Below are positions 1 to 8,761 of a stretch of 64,000 nucleotides of DNA, piece by piece (within the stretch, counting starts at the first letter, position 1; each line of letters begins with the position of its first letter). Source of the DNA: Bifidobacterium tibiigranuli (lineage in GTDB: Bacteria > Actinomycetota > Actinomycetes > Actinomycetales > Bifidobacteriaceae). The notes below the pieces were generated by a model, which made no database searches, had not been told where the DNA came from, and worked only from the letters and a program-made list of their open reading frames with translations. The stretch lies in the NCBI RefSeq assembly GCF_009371885.1, contig NZ_QLZA01000002.1, forward strand, positions 62,001-126,000, in the 5' to 3' direction. Made by a program: the position numbers and the translations under genes.

Positions 1-1688
1 AGCGCGCAGGAACGCAGCACGAGCGACGGCTGCCGACCTGACTGCCCGCGCCGAGCCAGCGCCGATGACGCCATATCGAGCAGCCAGAGCAGCGACCAGC
101 ATATGAGCGGCAACGCAGCGATAGGCCAAGCCGCGAAGAGCCGGCGCTGATCCTTGTACCACAGCGCGGTCACCACCTTCGCCCAATCGGCATGGGTCCC
201 CGCGCAGCTGATGAATACGAAGCCCAGCAGCGCGAAGGACGCCACCATAATGAGGCTTTCCTGCGTATGCGCCAGCAGCGCGACCACGACGGCGGCGATC
301 AGCAGCACGGCAATCGGCCAGAACACGGCCATGCGCTGATCCGTCGAGTCGATGGGGACACCCAGCGCAAAGCGCTTGATTGCCGACGGGATGTCTTCGG
401 TCGGCAGGGCCGGGCCGCCGTTGAGATGGCCGGAGATGGGCCGTGAATTGTCGCGCAGATACATATTCACGAAGATTTTGAAGCCCACGGCCAGCACAGC
501 GACCACCGCGAGCACGCCAGCGCCCAAGGCAATCCGGAAGGCCTTGGCATTGGCGCGCCGCAATGCGCCGGCCGCCTGCACCAGCCACACGAGCAGCAGC
601 GGCAACGCCAGCAATATCACGGTCAGCGTGACGCGGAAATGGCAGAACGACACTGCGATTACGCCCACGGCGACCCATCCGAGGCCGTCCAGCGCCGTTG
701 CCCTGCTCACCTTCCAGTCGTGGCGGCACCATTGCCACAGCAGCGCCAACAGCACCGGCGCAACCACTTGGGCGGCAAACATCGAATACAGCGTGCCCCA
801 ATCCAGCAGGAGGAACGGGAAGCCAGCGCTGACCGCCGACAGGGCCGGCGCCAGAAAGTCGGAGATGACGCGGCGGCCGCAAATAACACGGACGAGATAC
901 AGCATCGAAATCGGCCAGATAAGCGCTGCGAACACCAGCCAGGCGGCAGTGATGGCCGTGGTCGCGCTGGCTCCGGGGACCGCGCTGCCACCCAAGGCGG
1001 CGAACTGCTGGAAGGCTATCGGGTAGACTTCGCGAATCGGCGGCAGCGCGTGCAGCGACGAGGCCTGGCCGGTGAGCATCATGCGGGCGACCACATTGTC
1101 GTGAAACACCGAATCATAGTTCTGCGTGACCTGCTCCGGGGAAGGCACGGCGCGCATCAACCGCAACGTCACGGTGAGCGCCGCCAACGCAACGCCCGCG
1201 CATGCGGGAAGCCAGAAACGGCATAAGCGCAGGACCTCGCGGCAGCATTGCGCAAAAGTCTGCGGAGTCGGGCGCTTCGAAGCCGGACGAACGGAATCCG
1301 CCTGAAGCGTGTCGGTCGCTGCGCCGGATTGCGCGGAATCTGCGGAATCTATGGAGCCTGCGGACGACGCGCGATTCGCGGTCTCAGCATGCCGCAGCCC
1401 GCGCTGCATCAGCCGCATTGCCTCACGACGGCCAGCTATGGAAAGCACGACAACCAGCACCAGCGCGCAGGACATGAGGTAGCTCCACCACTCCCACCTC
1501 ATCCCAAGCGGATAAGCGATGACGCCGCCCACGCCCGCGATGGCGAGCGAGACCACGGGTGCCAGCGCGGCAAGCTCTACGGTTCCGCGCCGCCCGGCGG
1601 CGGCAGCGATCAGCGTGCCCGGCACATAGATCGCGAGTATGACGGCCACGACCAAGGGCACAGCCTGCTGCCATGTGGACAGTTCCAT
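1..1688 (-). CDS. Large polytopic membrane protein, DUF6541-like (3' end outside window)
   Basis: Reading leftward from the ATG at 1688 gives an open frame that runs to the window edge, so the C-terminus is missing and at least 560 residues are present. The first residues already form a membrane helix, and many more hydrophobic segments follow. Around residues 186-225 there is a loop with YDSVFHDN and then YPIAFQQFAAL, the kind of Asp/His-bearing extracytoplasmic loop seen in actinobacterial DUF6541 membrane proteins from polysaccharide loci. Such proteins resemble GT-C glycosyltransferases, which use polyprenyl-phosphate sugars outside the membrane, but no activity is proven. The next gene upstream on the same strand is a GT2 glycosyltransferase, so a role in glycan assembly is inferred from context and topology only. 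Confidence 0.75.
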   Translation of the reverse strand, partial: MELSTWQQAVPLVVAVILAIYVPGTLIAAAAGRRGTVELAALAPVVSLAIAGVGGVIAYPLGMRWEWWSYLMSCALVLVVVLSIAGRREAMRLMQRGLRHAETANRASSAGSIDSADSAQSGAATDTLQADSVRPASKRPTPQTFAQCCREVLRLCRFWLPACAGVALAALTVTLRLMRAVPSPEQVTQNYDSVFHDNVVARMMLTGQASSLHALPPIREVYPIAFQQFAALGGSAVPGASATTAITAAWLVFAALIWPISMLYLVRVICGRRVISDFLAPALSAVSAGFPFLLLDWGTLYSMFAAQVVAPVLLALLWQWCRHDWKVSRATALDGLGWVAVGVIAVSFCHFRVTLTVILLALPLLLVWLVQAAGALRRANAKAFRIALGAGVLAVVAVLAVGFKIFVNMYLRDNSRPISGHLNGGPALPTEDIPSAIKRFALGVPIDSTDQRMAVFWPIAVLLIAAVVVALLAHTQESLIMVASFALLGFVFISCAGTHADWAKVVTALWYKDQRRLFAAWPIAALPLICWSLLWLLDMASSALARRGQSGRQPSLVLRSCA

Positions 1689-1760
1689 ATGCGTTATGCC
1701 TCGTTTCCGTCTTGTTGTGCGAGAGCAGCTGCGACTGAATGCTGCTGCGGTCAGCCTCTC

Positions 1761-2951
1761 CTAGCGAGCGCTGCGGTTCTTTGACTCATTCATTTCAGAA
1801 ATACTGCGTTTAGAAATACTGTGTTCGGAGTTGCCATGCCCGGAGCTGTCGCTGCTGCTCCCTCTATCGTTTCGTCTACTGTTGCGCCCATTGCTGAGTC
1901 CATCGTTACACCCATCGTTGCTTCCGCTGCTACGTTCGCTGCTACGTTCATTGCTGCGCCCGCTGCCGCGATTGCGTTGCGCCTTGCGCCGCCCGCTGCC
2001 GCTCACGTCGCCGAGCTTACGTCCCGCATTGCGCAGCGCTATCAGCGCTCGATACCCCAGCTTACGCAATCCGGTCGGCATGAGCCGGTAGAGCGCGCGA
2101 ATAGCGACATTACGCACAAATTGCGCAGCGCTCGTGAACCCATCCGCACGGAATCGGCGCTGCAATGCCAGCTCGTCGCGGAACATGGCCCAGCCGCCGC
2201 GCCGCTGATATGCGCCCGCATCGACGCGATACAGCACCAGCGGCTCGGCAACGTTATGCAGCCGCGCACCAGCCAGAATCAGCCGCTCCCAGAGCAGATA
2301 GTCCTCGAAGCGACCGCTGTGCTCAGGGTACCCGCCGACGCGCTGCACCGCCGACTTGCGGAAGGCCACGCTCGGGTGATGCAGCGGCGACTGGACGCGC
2401 GCGAAATCAAGCAGCTTCTTGCCACCGGCTGGCAGTGTGCGCGCCTGGCCGGGGTGCCTTTCATCGCCGCTGAACTCGCGGATAGCGCTGCCGACGATGT
2501 CATAGTGGCCGACATGCTCACGTTCTCCGCGCGAATCATGCTGCGGCGCACGATGCGACTCACCATGTGGCCCATCAAGCAGCGGGATAATCGTGGCGAA
2601 TCGCGCCGGCAGCGAGATGTCGTCACTGTCCGCACGGGCGACCAGATCGTACCGGCAGCGCCGCAGACCCTGATTCAACGCATGCGCCAGCCCGGAATTG
2701 CGCGCAAGCTCCAACACCGTGATCTCGGGAAGCGAATCATGCCGCCCGACTTGCGCGAATGCCTTGCCCAGCCAAACATCCAGCCCATCTAAAAAAGCCT
2801 GTATCGACGCGGGAACCGGCCCGTCACGCACGATGACCAACTGCGTCGGAACGCAAGTCTGCTCAAGCGTGTTCGACAACACCGCACGACGCAGATAGTC
2901 GCGTTCGTCGCCGGCGTACACGGCCATCAGCACCGAAAACGGCGGCGTCAT
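1761..2951 (-). CDS. Family 2 glycosyltransferase with low-complexity C-terminal tail
   Basis: A GT-A fold enzyme that should transfer a sugar from a nucleotide donor. The N-terminus (PFSVLMAVYAGD) is a typical GT2 beta-strand start, and ARADSDDISLPARF carries the DXD-type metal and nucleotide site. I chose the ATG at 2951 because the GT2 fold begins right after it. A GTG at 3032 with GGAAGG upstream would add 27 residues without family features. After about 290 residues of enzyme comes a tail of roughly 80 residues made almost only of Ser, Asn, Arg, Gly and Glu in short near-repeats (for example NERSSERSSGSN), ending in SEMNESKNRSAR. The tail looks disordered. Divergent from the GlfT2-like gene, so probably part of the same polysaccharide pathway. 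Confidence 0.85.
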   Translation of the reverse strand: MTPPFSVLMAVYAGDERDYLRRAVLSNTLEQTCVPTQLVIVRDGPVPASIQAFLDGLDVWLGKAFAQVGRHDSLPEITVLELARNSGLAHALNQGLRRCRYDLVARADSDDISLPARFATIIPLLDGPHGESHRAPQHDSRGEREHVGHYDIVGSAIREFSGDERHPGQARTLPAGGKKLLDFARVQSPLHHPSVAFRKSAVQRVGGYPEHSGRFEDYLLWERLILAGARLHNVAEPLVLYRVDAGAYQRRGGWAMFRDELALQRRFRADGFTSAAQFVRNVAIRALYRLMPTGLRKLGYRALIALRNAGRKLGDVSGSGRRKAQRNRGSGRSNERSSERSSGSNDGCNDGLSNGRNSRRNDRGSSSDSSGHGNSEHSISKRSISEMNESKNRSAR

Positions 2952-3254
2952 CGGCGTCTCGCCTGTTGACTCGCCATCTGCTGCAGCATCGCCCGTTACG
3001 CCAGCGCTCACTTGCCCGTCACCCAGCATCACGCTTGCACCGCCTTCCTACGCATCGCACGCCGCGTCACGCATCGCAACCCATACTCGCCATATCGCAG
3101 GTCATTCTACCGTACCGACCTGCGAAGCCCTCAGTCCAACGAGGTCGGCGCAATGGGGCAACGCCGAGGCAACAGCAGCATCAAGGCTCGTTGCTACGCC
3201 GCCCAACGCGGCGCTCGCCCGCACACTTACGCGCAGTTCCATATAATGAGGACC
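2952..3254. other. Divergent intergenic region between GT2 and GlfT2-like genes
   Basis: About 300 bases lie between the two divergent starts, fewer if the leftward gene uses its longer GTG start at 3032. The only element I can support is a TATAAT box at 3242-3247, treated separately. No RNA gene or hairpin stood out. Confidence 0.4.
3242..3247 (+). promoter_or_regulatory. Candidate -10 box, possibly for a leaderless mRNA
   Basis: A perfect TATAAT lies seven bases before the ATG at 3255. Transcription normally starts 6-8 bases after a -10 box, so the message would begin at or next to the start codon. No convincing -35 box is visible at the usual distance. Confidence 0.45.
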
Positions 3255-5348
3255 ATGCATACTATGTACCAGTCAGGCACCGATACGGACGACCGGAATT
3301 GGGAGGCGGTCAGCCGCGTCGTGTTCCCTGTGAGCGACCAGGATCTGGTGCTCCCCCTGTACGCCATCGAATGGACGAGGCCGCATCTCACCGACGACGT
3401 GTTCAACCCTCGCCTCGATATGGAGAAGATGCCGTTCGACAGCATGAACAGCAAGGCCGTGCGGCATCTGCTCAACGAAAGCATCGAAGACCACGCCAGC
3501 ACTGCAGCCAACGACGTCTTCACCGTCGATTCGCGCCATGCGATGACAGTGCTCGCCGGCAGAAACGTTTCGCTGTGCACCTTCTTCAATGCCTTCCCGG
3601 CCAGCTATTGGAAGCGCTGGACGGGCATCAGCGCCGTGCGGTTCAGCGCGAAGGTGCGCGGAATCGGCGAAATTGCACTGTATAAATCCTCGGGCCGCGG
3701 CCTCTTCTCCGCGCTCGACACCATCAACGTCGATACCACCCATGATGAAGCCATGCTCGACGCCGATGGCTTCGCAAGCATCGAAACTGTGCTCCCCATG
3801 AACGGGCTGATCGACGGCGGCTATTTCTGGTTCGACGCCAAAGCCGGCAACGATGCGGCGCTGAACATCGAGGACGCGCAATGGTCGGTGCCGTGTGGCG
3901 AGAAGACGGCGGTACCGAGCGACACGGGCAGCACCAGCACCGCCAGCACCACCCTGTCCATCGCCATCACCACCTTCAACCGCGCCAAGTACTGCCTGCG
4001 CCAGCTGCGCACCATCGCGCACGAGCCGGCGCTGGTGGAGCGCCTCGACACCATCTACTGCACCGATCAGGGCACCGACCTGGTGCGCGACCAGCCTGGC
4101 TTCGAGCAGGTCGCAAACGAGCTCGGCAGTCGGCTGACGTATCTGCGCCAGACCAACATGGGCGGCTCGGCCGGCTTCTCGCGCGGCATGTACGAGACGC
4201 TCAAGGCAGGCACCAGCTCGTACACGCTGCTGCTGGACGACGATGCCATCAGCGAACCGGAGGCGATTCTGCGCGCACTGCAGTTCGCCGACTACACCAA
4301 ACGCCCCACCATCGTGGGCGGCGGCATGCTGCATCTCGACAACCGCACCGTGCTCTACACGCAGGGCGAGCGCTTCGTCCCCGCCAGCGTATGGATGAAA
4401 CCGTCGCAAGGACTGGACTACAACCATGATTTCGCGCGCTTCCCGCTACGCGACTCGCCCGAGCGCCACCGTCGCATCGACTCGGATTTCAACGGCTGGT
4501 GGATGTGCCTCATCCCCACGGCCATCATGAAGGAGATCGGCCTGTCGATGCCCTTCTTCATTAAATTCGACGACACCGAATACGCGCTGCGTGCCGCCGA
4601 ACACGGCTACCACACGGTGTGCCTGCCCGGTGTGGCCGTCTGGCATCAGGCGTGGCATGACAAGGACCCGTCGAGAACGTGGGAGGAGTACTTCTTCCAG
4701 CGCAACCGCTGGATCTGCGGCCTGCTGCACTGCCCCAAGCCCAGCCGCCGCTTCGCCTTCGAAATGCTCTACGGCGACGTCAACGTAGGCATCAAGCTCG
4801 TCTACTCCGCGCTGCGACTGCGGCATATGGGGCTGCGCGACATCCTGCGCGGGCCGCAATACATCCTCGATTCCATGCCCGGCAAGATGGCCCAGGTCCA
4901 GCAGGCGCGCAAGGGCTTCGCCGATACGACGCTGATCACGGACGTGGATGAGGTTCCCGCGCCGGCACGCGAATTCGCCATGCCATTTACGCCGACCACG
5001 TCCAAGGCCATCAAGAAAAGCGGTCTCAAAGCCATAGCCCGTGCGTTGGTTTCGCGCGGCGACGGCACTAAGGACGCCCAGCCGGATGTGGCAATCCCCT
5101 CCGATCAGGCTATATGGCGCTCATTCGTGGGCGTCAACTCCGCGCTCGTCACCTCGCCCGACGGCAACACGGTGGCCTGGTGCCGACGGGACAGCGCCTT
5201 GTTCAGGCAGCAGGTCCGCGAGGGGCTGCGCATATCGCAGACCCTACTGAAGAACTGGGAGCGTCTGTCCCAGGAATACCGCGAATCCGACATCTGCAGC
5301 ATCGACGCCTGGGGCAAGGTGTTCAAGGAGCAGACCATAACGGACTAG
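3255..5348 (+). CDS. glfT2: GlfT2-like galactofuranosyltransferase
   Basis: Predicted to add galactofuranose from UDP-Galf to a lipid-linked galactan on the cytoplasmic face. Architecture follows mycobacterial GlfT2: an N-terminal beta-sandwich (about residues 10-200), a GT-A domain beginning with STTLSIAITTFNRA, and an alpha-helical C-terminal part. LLLDDDAISEP carries the DDD metal site, FIKFDDTEYALR matches the acidic catalytic motif, and AVWHQAW gives the metal-binding His. At 697 residues it is slightly longer than the 637 of the mycobacterial enzyme. Starts at 3246, 3255 and 3264 are in frame; 3255 fits the TATAAT box. A diverged paralogue lies at 19588-21459. No UDP-galactopyranose mutase gene (glf) is visible in this window, so the donor must be made elsewhere. 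Confidence 0.88.
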   Translation: MHTMYQSGTDTDDRNWEAVSRVVFPVSDQDLVLPLYAIEWTRPHLTDDVFNPRLDMEKMPFDSMNSKAVRHLLNESIEDHASTAANDVFTVDSRHAMTVLAGRNVSLCTFFNAFPASYWKRWTGISAVRFSAKVRGIGEIALYKSSGRGLFSALDTINVDTTHDEAMLDADGFASIETVLPMNGLIDGGYFWFDAKAGNDAALNIEDAQWSVPCGEKTAVPSDTGSTSTASTTLSIAITTFNRAKYCLRQLRTIAHEPALVERLDTIYCTDQGTDLVRDQPGFEQVANELGSRLTYLRQTNMGGSAGFSRGMYETLKAGTSSYTLLLDDDAISEPEAILRALQFADYTKRPTIVGGGMLHLDNRTVLYTQGERFVPASVWMKPSQGLDYNHDFARFPLRDSPERHRRIDSDFNGWWMCLIPTAIMKEIGLSMPFFIKFDDTEYALRAAEHGYHTVCLPGVAVWHQAWHDKDPSRTWEEYFFQRNRWICGLLHCPKPSRRFAFEMLYGDVNVGIKLVYSALRLRHMGLRDILRGPQYILDSMPGKMAQVQQARKGFADTTLITDVDEVPAPAREFAMPFTPTTSKAIKKSGLKAIARALVSRGDGTKDAQPDVAIPSDQAIWRSFVGVNSALVTSPDGNTVAWCRRDSALFRQQVREGLRISQTLLKNWERLSQEYRESDICSIDAWGKVFKEQTITD

Positions 5349-5380
5349 GCGGGTTGCGTCCGGATTGTAGCGCTATCCCG

Positions 5381-5436
5381 TGCCTGCTAGAACGAAAACG
5401 TCGGACTGCTCAGTAGCGTTTTCGTTCCAGCAGGCA
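5381..5436. terminator. Long inverted repeat after the GlfT2-like gene
   Basis: Arms 5381-5400 and 5417-5436 pair over 20 bases with one A/C mismatch around a 16-base loop. It sits 32 bases past the stop codon of the galactofuranosyltransferase. No T-run follows, so intrinsic termination is plausible but not certain. Confidence 0.6.
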
Positions 5437-5553
5437 GGGAAGACGGGGGACAACAAGATAACCACGAGCCGCGCGGAGGACGTTCCCCCTCACTGTCTAC
5501 AATTGGCGTAAGCAGCATCACGCAATGATTTGAAGGAACGACTCGAAGGAACC

Positions 5554-6597
5554 ATGAAGCTTTTCATCCAGATTCCCTGCCTGAACGAGGAAACGACACT
5601 TCCCCTCGTCTTGGCCAAAATCCCCACGACCATATCGGGCATCGACGATATCCAGCTGATGATCATCGACGACGGCTGCACAGACCGCACCGTCGAGGTG
5701 GCCCGCAGCCTTGGCGTGCAGCATGTAGTGCATCACGCCAAGCCGATGGGGCTGGCGCGCGCCTTCCGCGATGGTGTGGATTATGCGCTCAAGCATGGCG
5801 CGGATATCGTGGTGAACACGGACGGTGACAACCAGTACCCCAGCGAGGCCATCGGCGAGCTGGTCCAGCCCATCGTCCGCCATGAGGCCGATATCGTGGT
5901 CGGCGACCGTCAGACCGCGAAAATCAGCGAGTTCAGCGGTTTCAAGAAGGCCATGCAGCATTTCGGCTCGTGGGTCGTGAATAAGGCCGCTGGCACGCAT
6001 ATTCCCGATGCGGCGAGCGGATTCCGCGCCTATTCGAAGCGTTCGCTGATTCAGCTCAACATCGTCACCGAGTTCAGCTACTGCATGGAGACGATCATTC
6101 AGGCGGGCAACAAGCGCATCGCCATCGCATCGTACGCGATCACGACGAATCCCAAAACCCGCGAATCGCGGCTGTTTTCGAACATCTTCGAGCATATGGC
6201 CAAGTCGGGCGGGGCGATCATCCGCAGTTTCCTGATGTTCAAATCCAACGTCATCTTCAAATGGGCGGCCATCATCTTCGGCGTGCTGGGGCTGATTCCG
6301 ATCATCCGTTTTCTCGCGCTCGCCTCTATAGGCCAGGACAAGGGCCATCTGCAGTCGATGCTGCTTGGCGTCGCCCTGCTGATGATCGCCACGGTATGCG
6401 TCGCGCTGCAGATCATCTCCGAAGTGCAGCGCATCCAGCGCCGGCTTGTAGAGGACGAGCTCGAACGCACCAAGGAGATCCAGTATTCCGCGCCGTATCA
6501 GGCCATTTGGGCCAAACAGGACGAGTGGGACGGGTTTGCGACTGTGCAGGAAGGCAGCCGACCCACTCAGCCAAAACAGAACGGCGCGTCGGCCTGA
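5554..6597 (+). CDS. Family 2 glycosyltransferase, dolichol-phosphate-mannose-synthase type, with two C-terminal membrane helices
   Basis: Likely moves a sugar from a nucleotide donor to polyprenyl phosphate at the inner membrane face. KLFIQIPCLNEETTLP opens the GT-A domain, IIDDGCTDRT is the nucleotide motif and NTDGDNQYP is the DXD site. Two membrane segments near residues 230-256 and 268-290 anchor it, followed by a charged tail that includes RIQRRLVEDELERTKEIQ. I chose the ATG at 5554, preceded by GAAGGA; an in-frame TTG at 5530 is less likely. This polyisoprenyl-phosphate class feeds GT-C membrane transferases, and several such membrane proteins are encoded nearby. The next gene converges on it across a hairpin. 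Confidence 0.87.
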   Translation: MKLFIQIPCLNEETTLPLVLAKIPTTISGIDDIQLMIIDDGCTDRTVEVARSLGVQHVVHHAKPMGLARAFRDGVDYALKHGADIVVNTDGDNQYPSEAIGELVQPIVRHEADIVVGDRQTAKISEFSGFKKAMQHFGSWVVNKAAGTHIPDAASGFRAYSKRSLIQLNIVTEFSYCMETIIQAGNKRIAIASYAITTNPKTRESRLFSNIFEHMAKSGGAIIRSFLMFKSNVIFKWAAIIFGVLGLIPIIRFLALASIGQDKGHLQSMLLGVALLMIATVCVALQIISEVQRIQRRLVEDELERTKEIQYSAPYQAIWAKQDEWDGFATVQEGSRPTQPKQNGASA

Positions 6598-6605
6598 CCA
6601 GTTCG

Positions 6606-6635
6606 TTTTTCAGAAGCATGATTCCTTCTGAAAAA
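6606..6635. terminator. Bidirectional intrinsic terminator
   Basis: Arms 6606-6616 and 6625-6635 form an 11-bp stem with an 8-base loop. T-runs occur at the 3' side on both strands, as expected for a terminator shared by the convergent genes ending at 6597 (+) and 6650 (-). Confidence 0.8.
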
Positions 6636-6649
6636 AGACAGGTTTCAAA

Positions 6650-7825
6650 TCAACGGATCAACGCATCGATCAGCTTGCGGTATTCTTCGCCGATCTGCGC
6701 GAAATCGAAACGTCCGGCGAGTGCAAGCGAACGCTGGGAGAAACGCTTGTATCCGTCGTCTCCCGGGGACAGTACCTTCGCAATTGCCGTGTGCAGCGCA
6801 TCGACGTCCCCCGGTTTCGTAAGATAGCCGTTCTCGCCGTCCGCCACCGCTTCGCCAATGCCGGCAATATCCGAGGCCACAATGGGCGCGCCTGACGCCA
6901 TGGCTTCCAGAATCGCGACCGGCAGACCGTCCTTGTCGCCGTCCGCCGCCACCACCGACGGTGCCGCGAACACATCGCAGGATGCATATAGCGATTGCAG
7001 TTCGGTCTTGTTCTTCGGCCCTAGAAACTCGCAATCGAGCTGCAACTGGCGTGCGCGCCCTTCCAGCATCGCGCGTTCAGGGCCATCGCCGACGATGAGC
7101 AGCTTCGCGTCGAGACCTTGCATGGCCTCAAGCAGGTACCGTGCGCCCTTCTTCTCGGCGAGCCGGGCGACGAAGAGCACAATGGGCTTGCCGATCGTCT
7201 TGCGCAAGGCCTCGTCGCGATGCTTGGGGCCGAAAAAGGTCAGGTCGACGCCCATGGGAATGACCTGCACATGCTGCGTATGCCGATAACGCGTCTGCAA
7301 GGTATGTTTGAGATCGCGCGAGACCACGGTGACCGCCCCGGCATCGTCGATGACGCGCTGCTTGAGCTGCTTGAACGGGAAGCCGTTGAGCGAGGTCACG
7401 TCTCCGCCGAGACCGGAGACGATATAGGGCTTTTTCCTGCGCAGGAAGGACTGCGTGACCCCCTGCGGCACGAACCAGTTGACCAGCACGGCGTCGCAAT
7501 GCTTCAGCTCGCGGCGCGTGGCGAAGTACTGCGCGATGAAGAAGAACGGCACCAAGAGGGCGCGGGCCTTCTTCTCCCGGATGCGGGGCACAATCGCCCC
7601 CGGGTAGGCAAGAGTCTGCAACGAGGCGATGGGGAAATACCTAAAGCGCTTGACGCGGATGCCTTCCATCGTTTCTGTGCTGCGCGCACCGGGAGCAGCG
7701 GGAACCAGCGCGGTCACGTCGTAGTGCTGCTTGAGCTGCATGCACAGGTCATAGATGAACTTCGGCTCGGTGTCGTCCTTCCAGCGCGGGAATGTCGACG
7801 CGGTGACCAGCAGACGCTTCTTCAT
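6650..7825 (-). CDS. Family 4 glycosyltransferase
   Basis: A GT-B fold, probably retaining, glycosyltransferase of 391 residues. The N-terminal acceptor domain starts MKKRLLVTASTFPRWKDDTEPKF. In the C-terminal donor domain, VLFVARLAEKKGARYLLEAM is the typical GT4 strand, and PSVVAADGDKDGLPVAILEAMASG contains the EX7E-like region that contacts the donor. Its start overlaps the end of the epimerase gene by four bases (ATGA), so the two are translationally coupled. With the flippase-like gene further upstream they form a three-gene leftward operon. Sugar and acceptor cannot be read from sequence. Confidence 0.9.
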   Translation of the reverse strand: MKKRLLVTASTFPRWKDDTEPKFIYDLCMQLKQHYDVTALVPAAPGARSTETMEGIRVKRFRYFPIASLQTLAYPGAIVPRIREKKARALLVPFFFIAQYFATRRELKHCDAVLVNWFVPQGVTQSFLRRKKPYIVSGLGGDVTSLNGFPFKQLKQRVIDDAGAVTVVSRDLKHTLQTRYRHTQHVQVIPMGVDLTFFGPKHRDEALRKTIGKPIVLFVARLAEKKGARYLLEAMQGLDAKLLIVGDGPERAMLEGRARQLQLDCEFLGPKNKTELQSLYASCDVFAAPSVVAADGDKDGLPVAILEAMASGAPIVASDIAGIGEAVADGENGYLTKPGDVDALHTAIAKVLSPGDDGYKRFSQRSLALAGRFDFAQIGEEYRKLIDALIR

Positions 7826-8736
7826 GATCGTCCTTTCCGAAAGAAATCGTAGGTTTTGCGTATGCCATCGGCCAAGGTCACGAACTCGCGCACGCTGCCG
7901 AAGCTCCGGTATTTCGCGATGTCAAGGACGGAATACGGAACGTCCACGCTGCGCCCCGGCCGGTGCGTCACGTTCACCTGTATGGGCAGCACCCGTTCCA
8001 GCGTTTCGATGACCTCGCTGACCGACGTGCCGACGCCTCGTCCGATATTGACCGTTTCGTTGGGAGCGCCGTTGCCGATCACGTCCATGATGCACGCCAC
8101 GGCGTCATCGATGTAGATAAAGTCACGTACGACCGAGCCATCGCCGAAGATCTGGATGGTCTCGCCGTTGATGGCCTGGTAGACCAGCTTGGTGATCAGT
8201 CCGAGCGGCCCTTGCGGGTTCTGGCCGGGGCCATACGGGTTGGAGAGCCTGATGATCTGGCAGTCGAAGCCGCCAGTTGTGGCGCACAGCCGCAGCGCCT
8301 GCTCGATCATGAGCTTCTGCAGCCCATAGGTGTTGATGGGGTCGGGCAGATCGGTCTCCCTGTTCGCCTGTCTGCCTGAATTGCCATAGACGGTGCCCCC
8401 GCTCGAAAGGAACACGACCTTCTTGACGCCGCATTCGGCGCACGCCTGAAACAGCTCCACGCTCGGTATGACATTGCGCTGGATTTCGGACAGCGCCCCG
8501 CTTTCCGTGCCCGGCACCGATGTGCTGATGAGGTGGATAACAAGGTCTGCGCCTCTCACCAGCCCGGCGAAGTCAAAGCCTGTAGCGAAGCTGCCCTGGA
8601 CATAGGTGATTCCCTGGCGCTGCCCTGCGGCCACAGAGTGATCGAACACGGTGATGTGGTTGCCGGGGTCGGTCGACAAGCATCTGACCATATGGCTGCC
8701 GATGAAACCCGAACCGCCGAAAACAACGATATTCAT
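7822..8736 (-). CDS. NAD-dependent sugar epimerase/dehydratase (extended SDR)
   Basis: A nucleotide-sugar-modifying enzyme of 304 residues. FGGSGFIGSH is the glycine-rich NAD motif, and the catalytic set is SSGGTVYG followed by TYGLQK (YxxxK). FGDGSVVRDFIYIDD is typical of UDP-glucose 4-epimerase relatives. The likely job is to convert a UDP-hexose into the donor used by the downstream GT4 enzyme, with which it overlaps by four bases. The substrate could be UDP-glucose/galactose or an N-acetyl form. The gene lies 25 bases downstream of the flippase-like gene. Confidence 0.88.
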   Translation of the reverse strand: MNIVVFGGSGFIGSHMVRCLSTDPGNHITVFDHSVAAGQRQGITYVQGSFATGFDFAGLVRGADLVIHLISTSVPGTESGALSEIQRNVIPSVELFQACAECGVKKVVFLSSGGTVYGNSGRQANRETDLPDPINTYGLQKLMIEQALRLCATTGGFDCQIIRLSNPYGPGQNPQGPLGLITKLVYQAINGETIQIFGDGSVVRDFIYIDDAVACIMDVIGNGAPNETVNIGRGVGTSVSEVIETLERVLPIQVNVTHRPGRSVDVPYSVLDIAKYRSFGSVREFVTLADGIRKTYDFFRKGRS

Positions 8737-8761
8737 ATGTTACCTTTGCAAAAATCGTATG

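Noticed and set aside
352..1226. Long plus-strand frames at the left edge
   Set aside because: They oppose the continuous minus-strand membrane protein frame from 1688, whose hydrophobicity and loop motifs are coherent. The plus-strand products are Arg/Ala/Thr-rich shadows.
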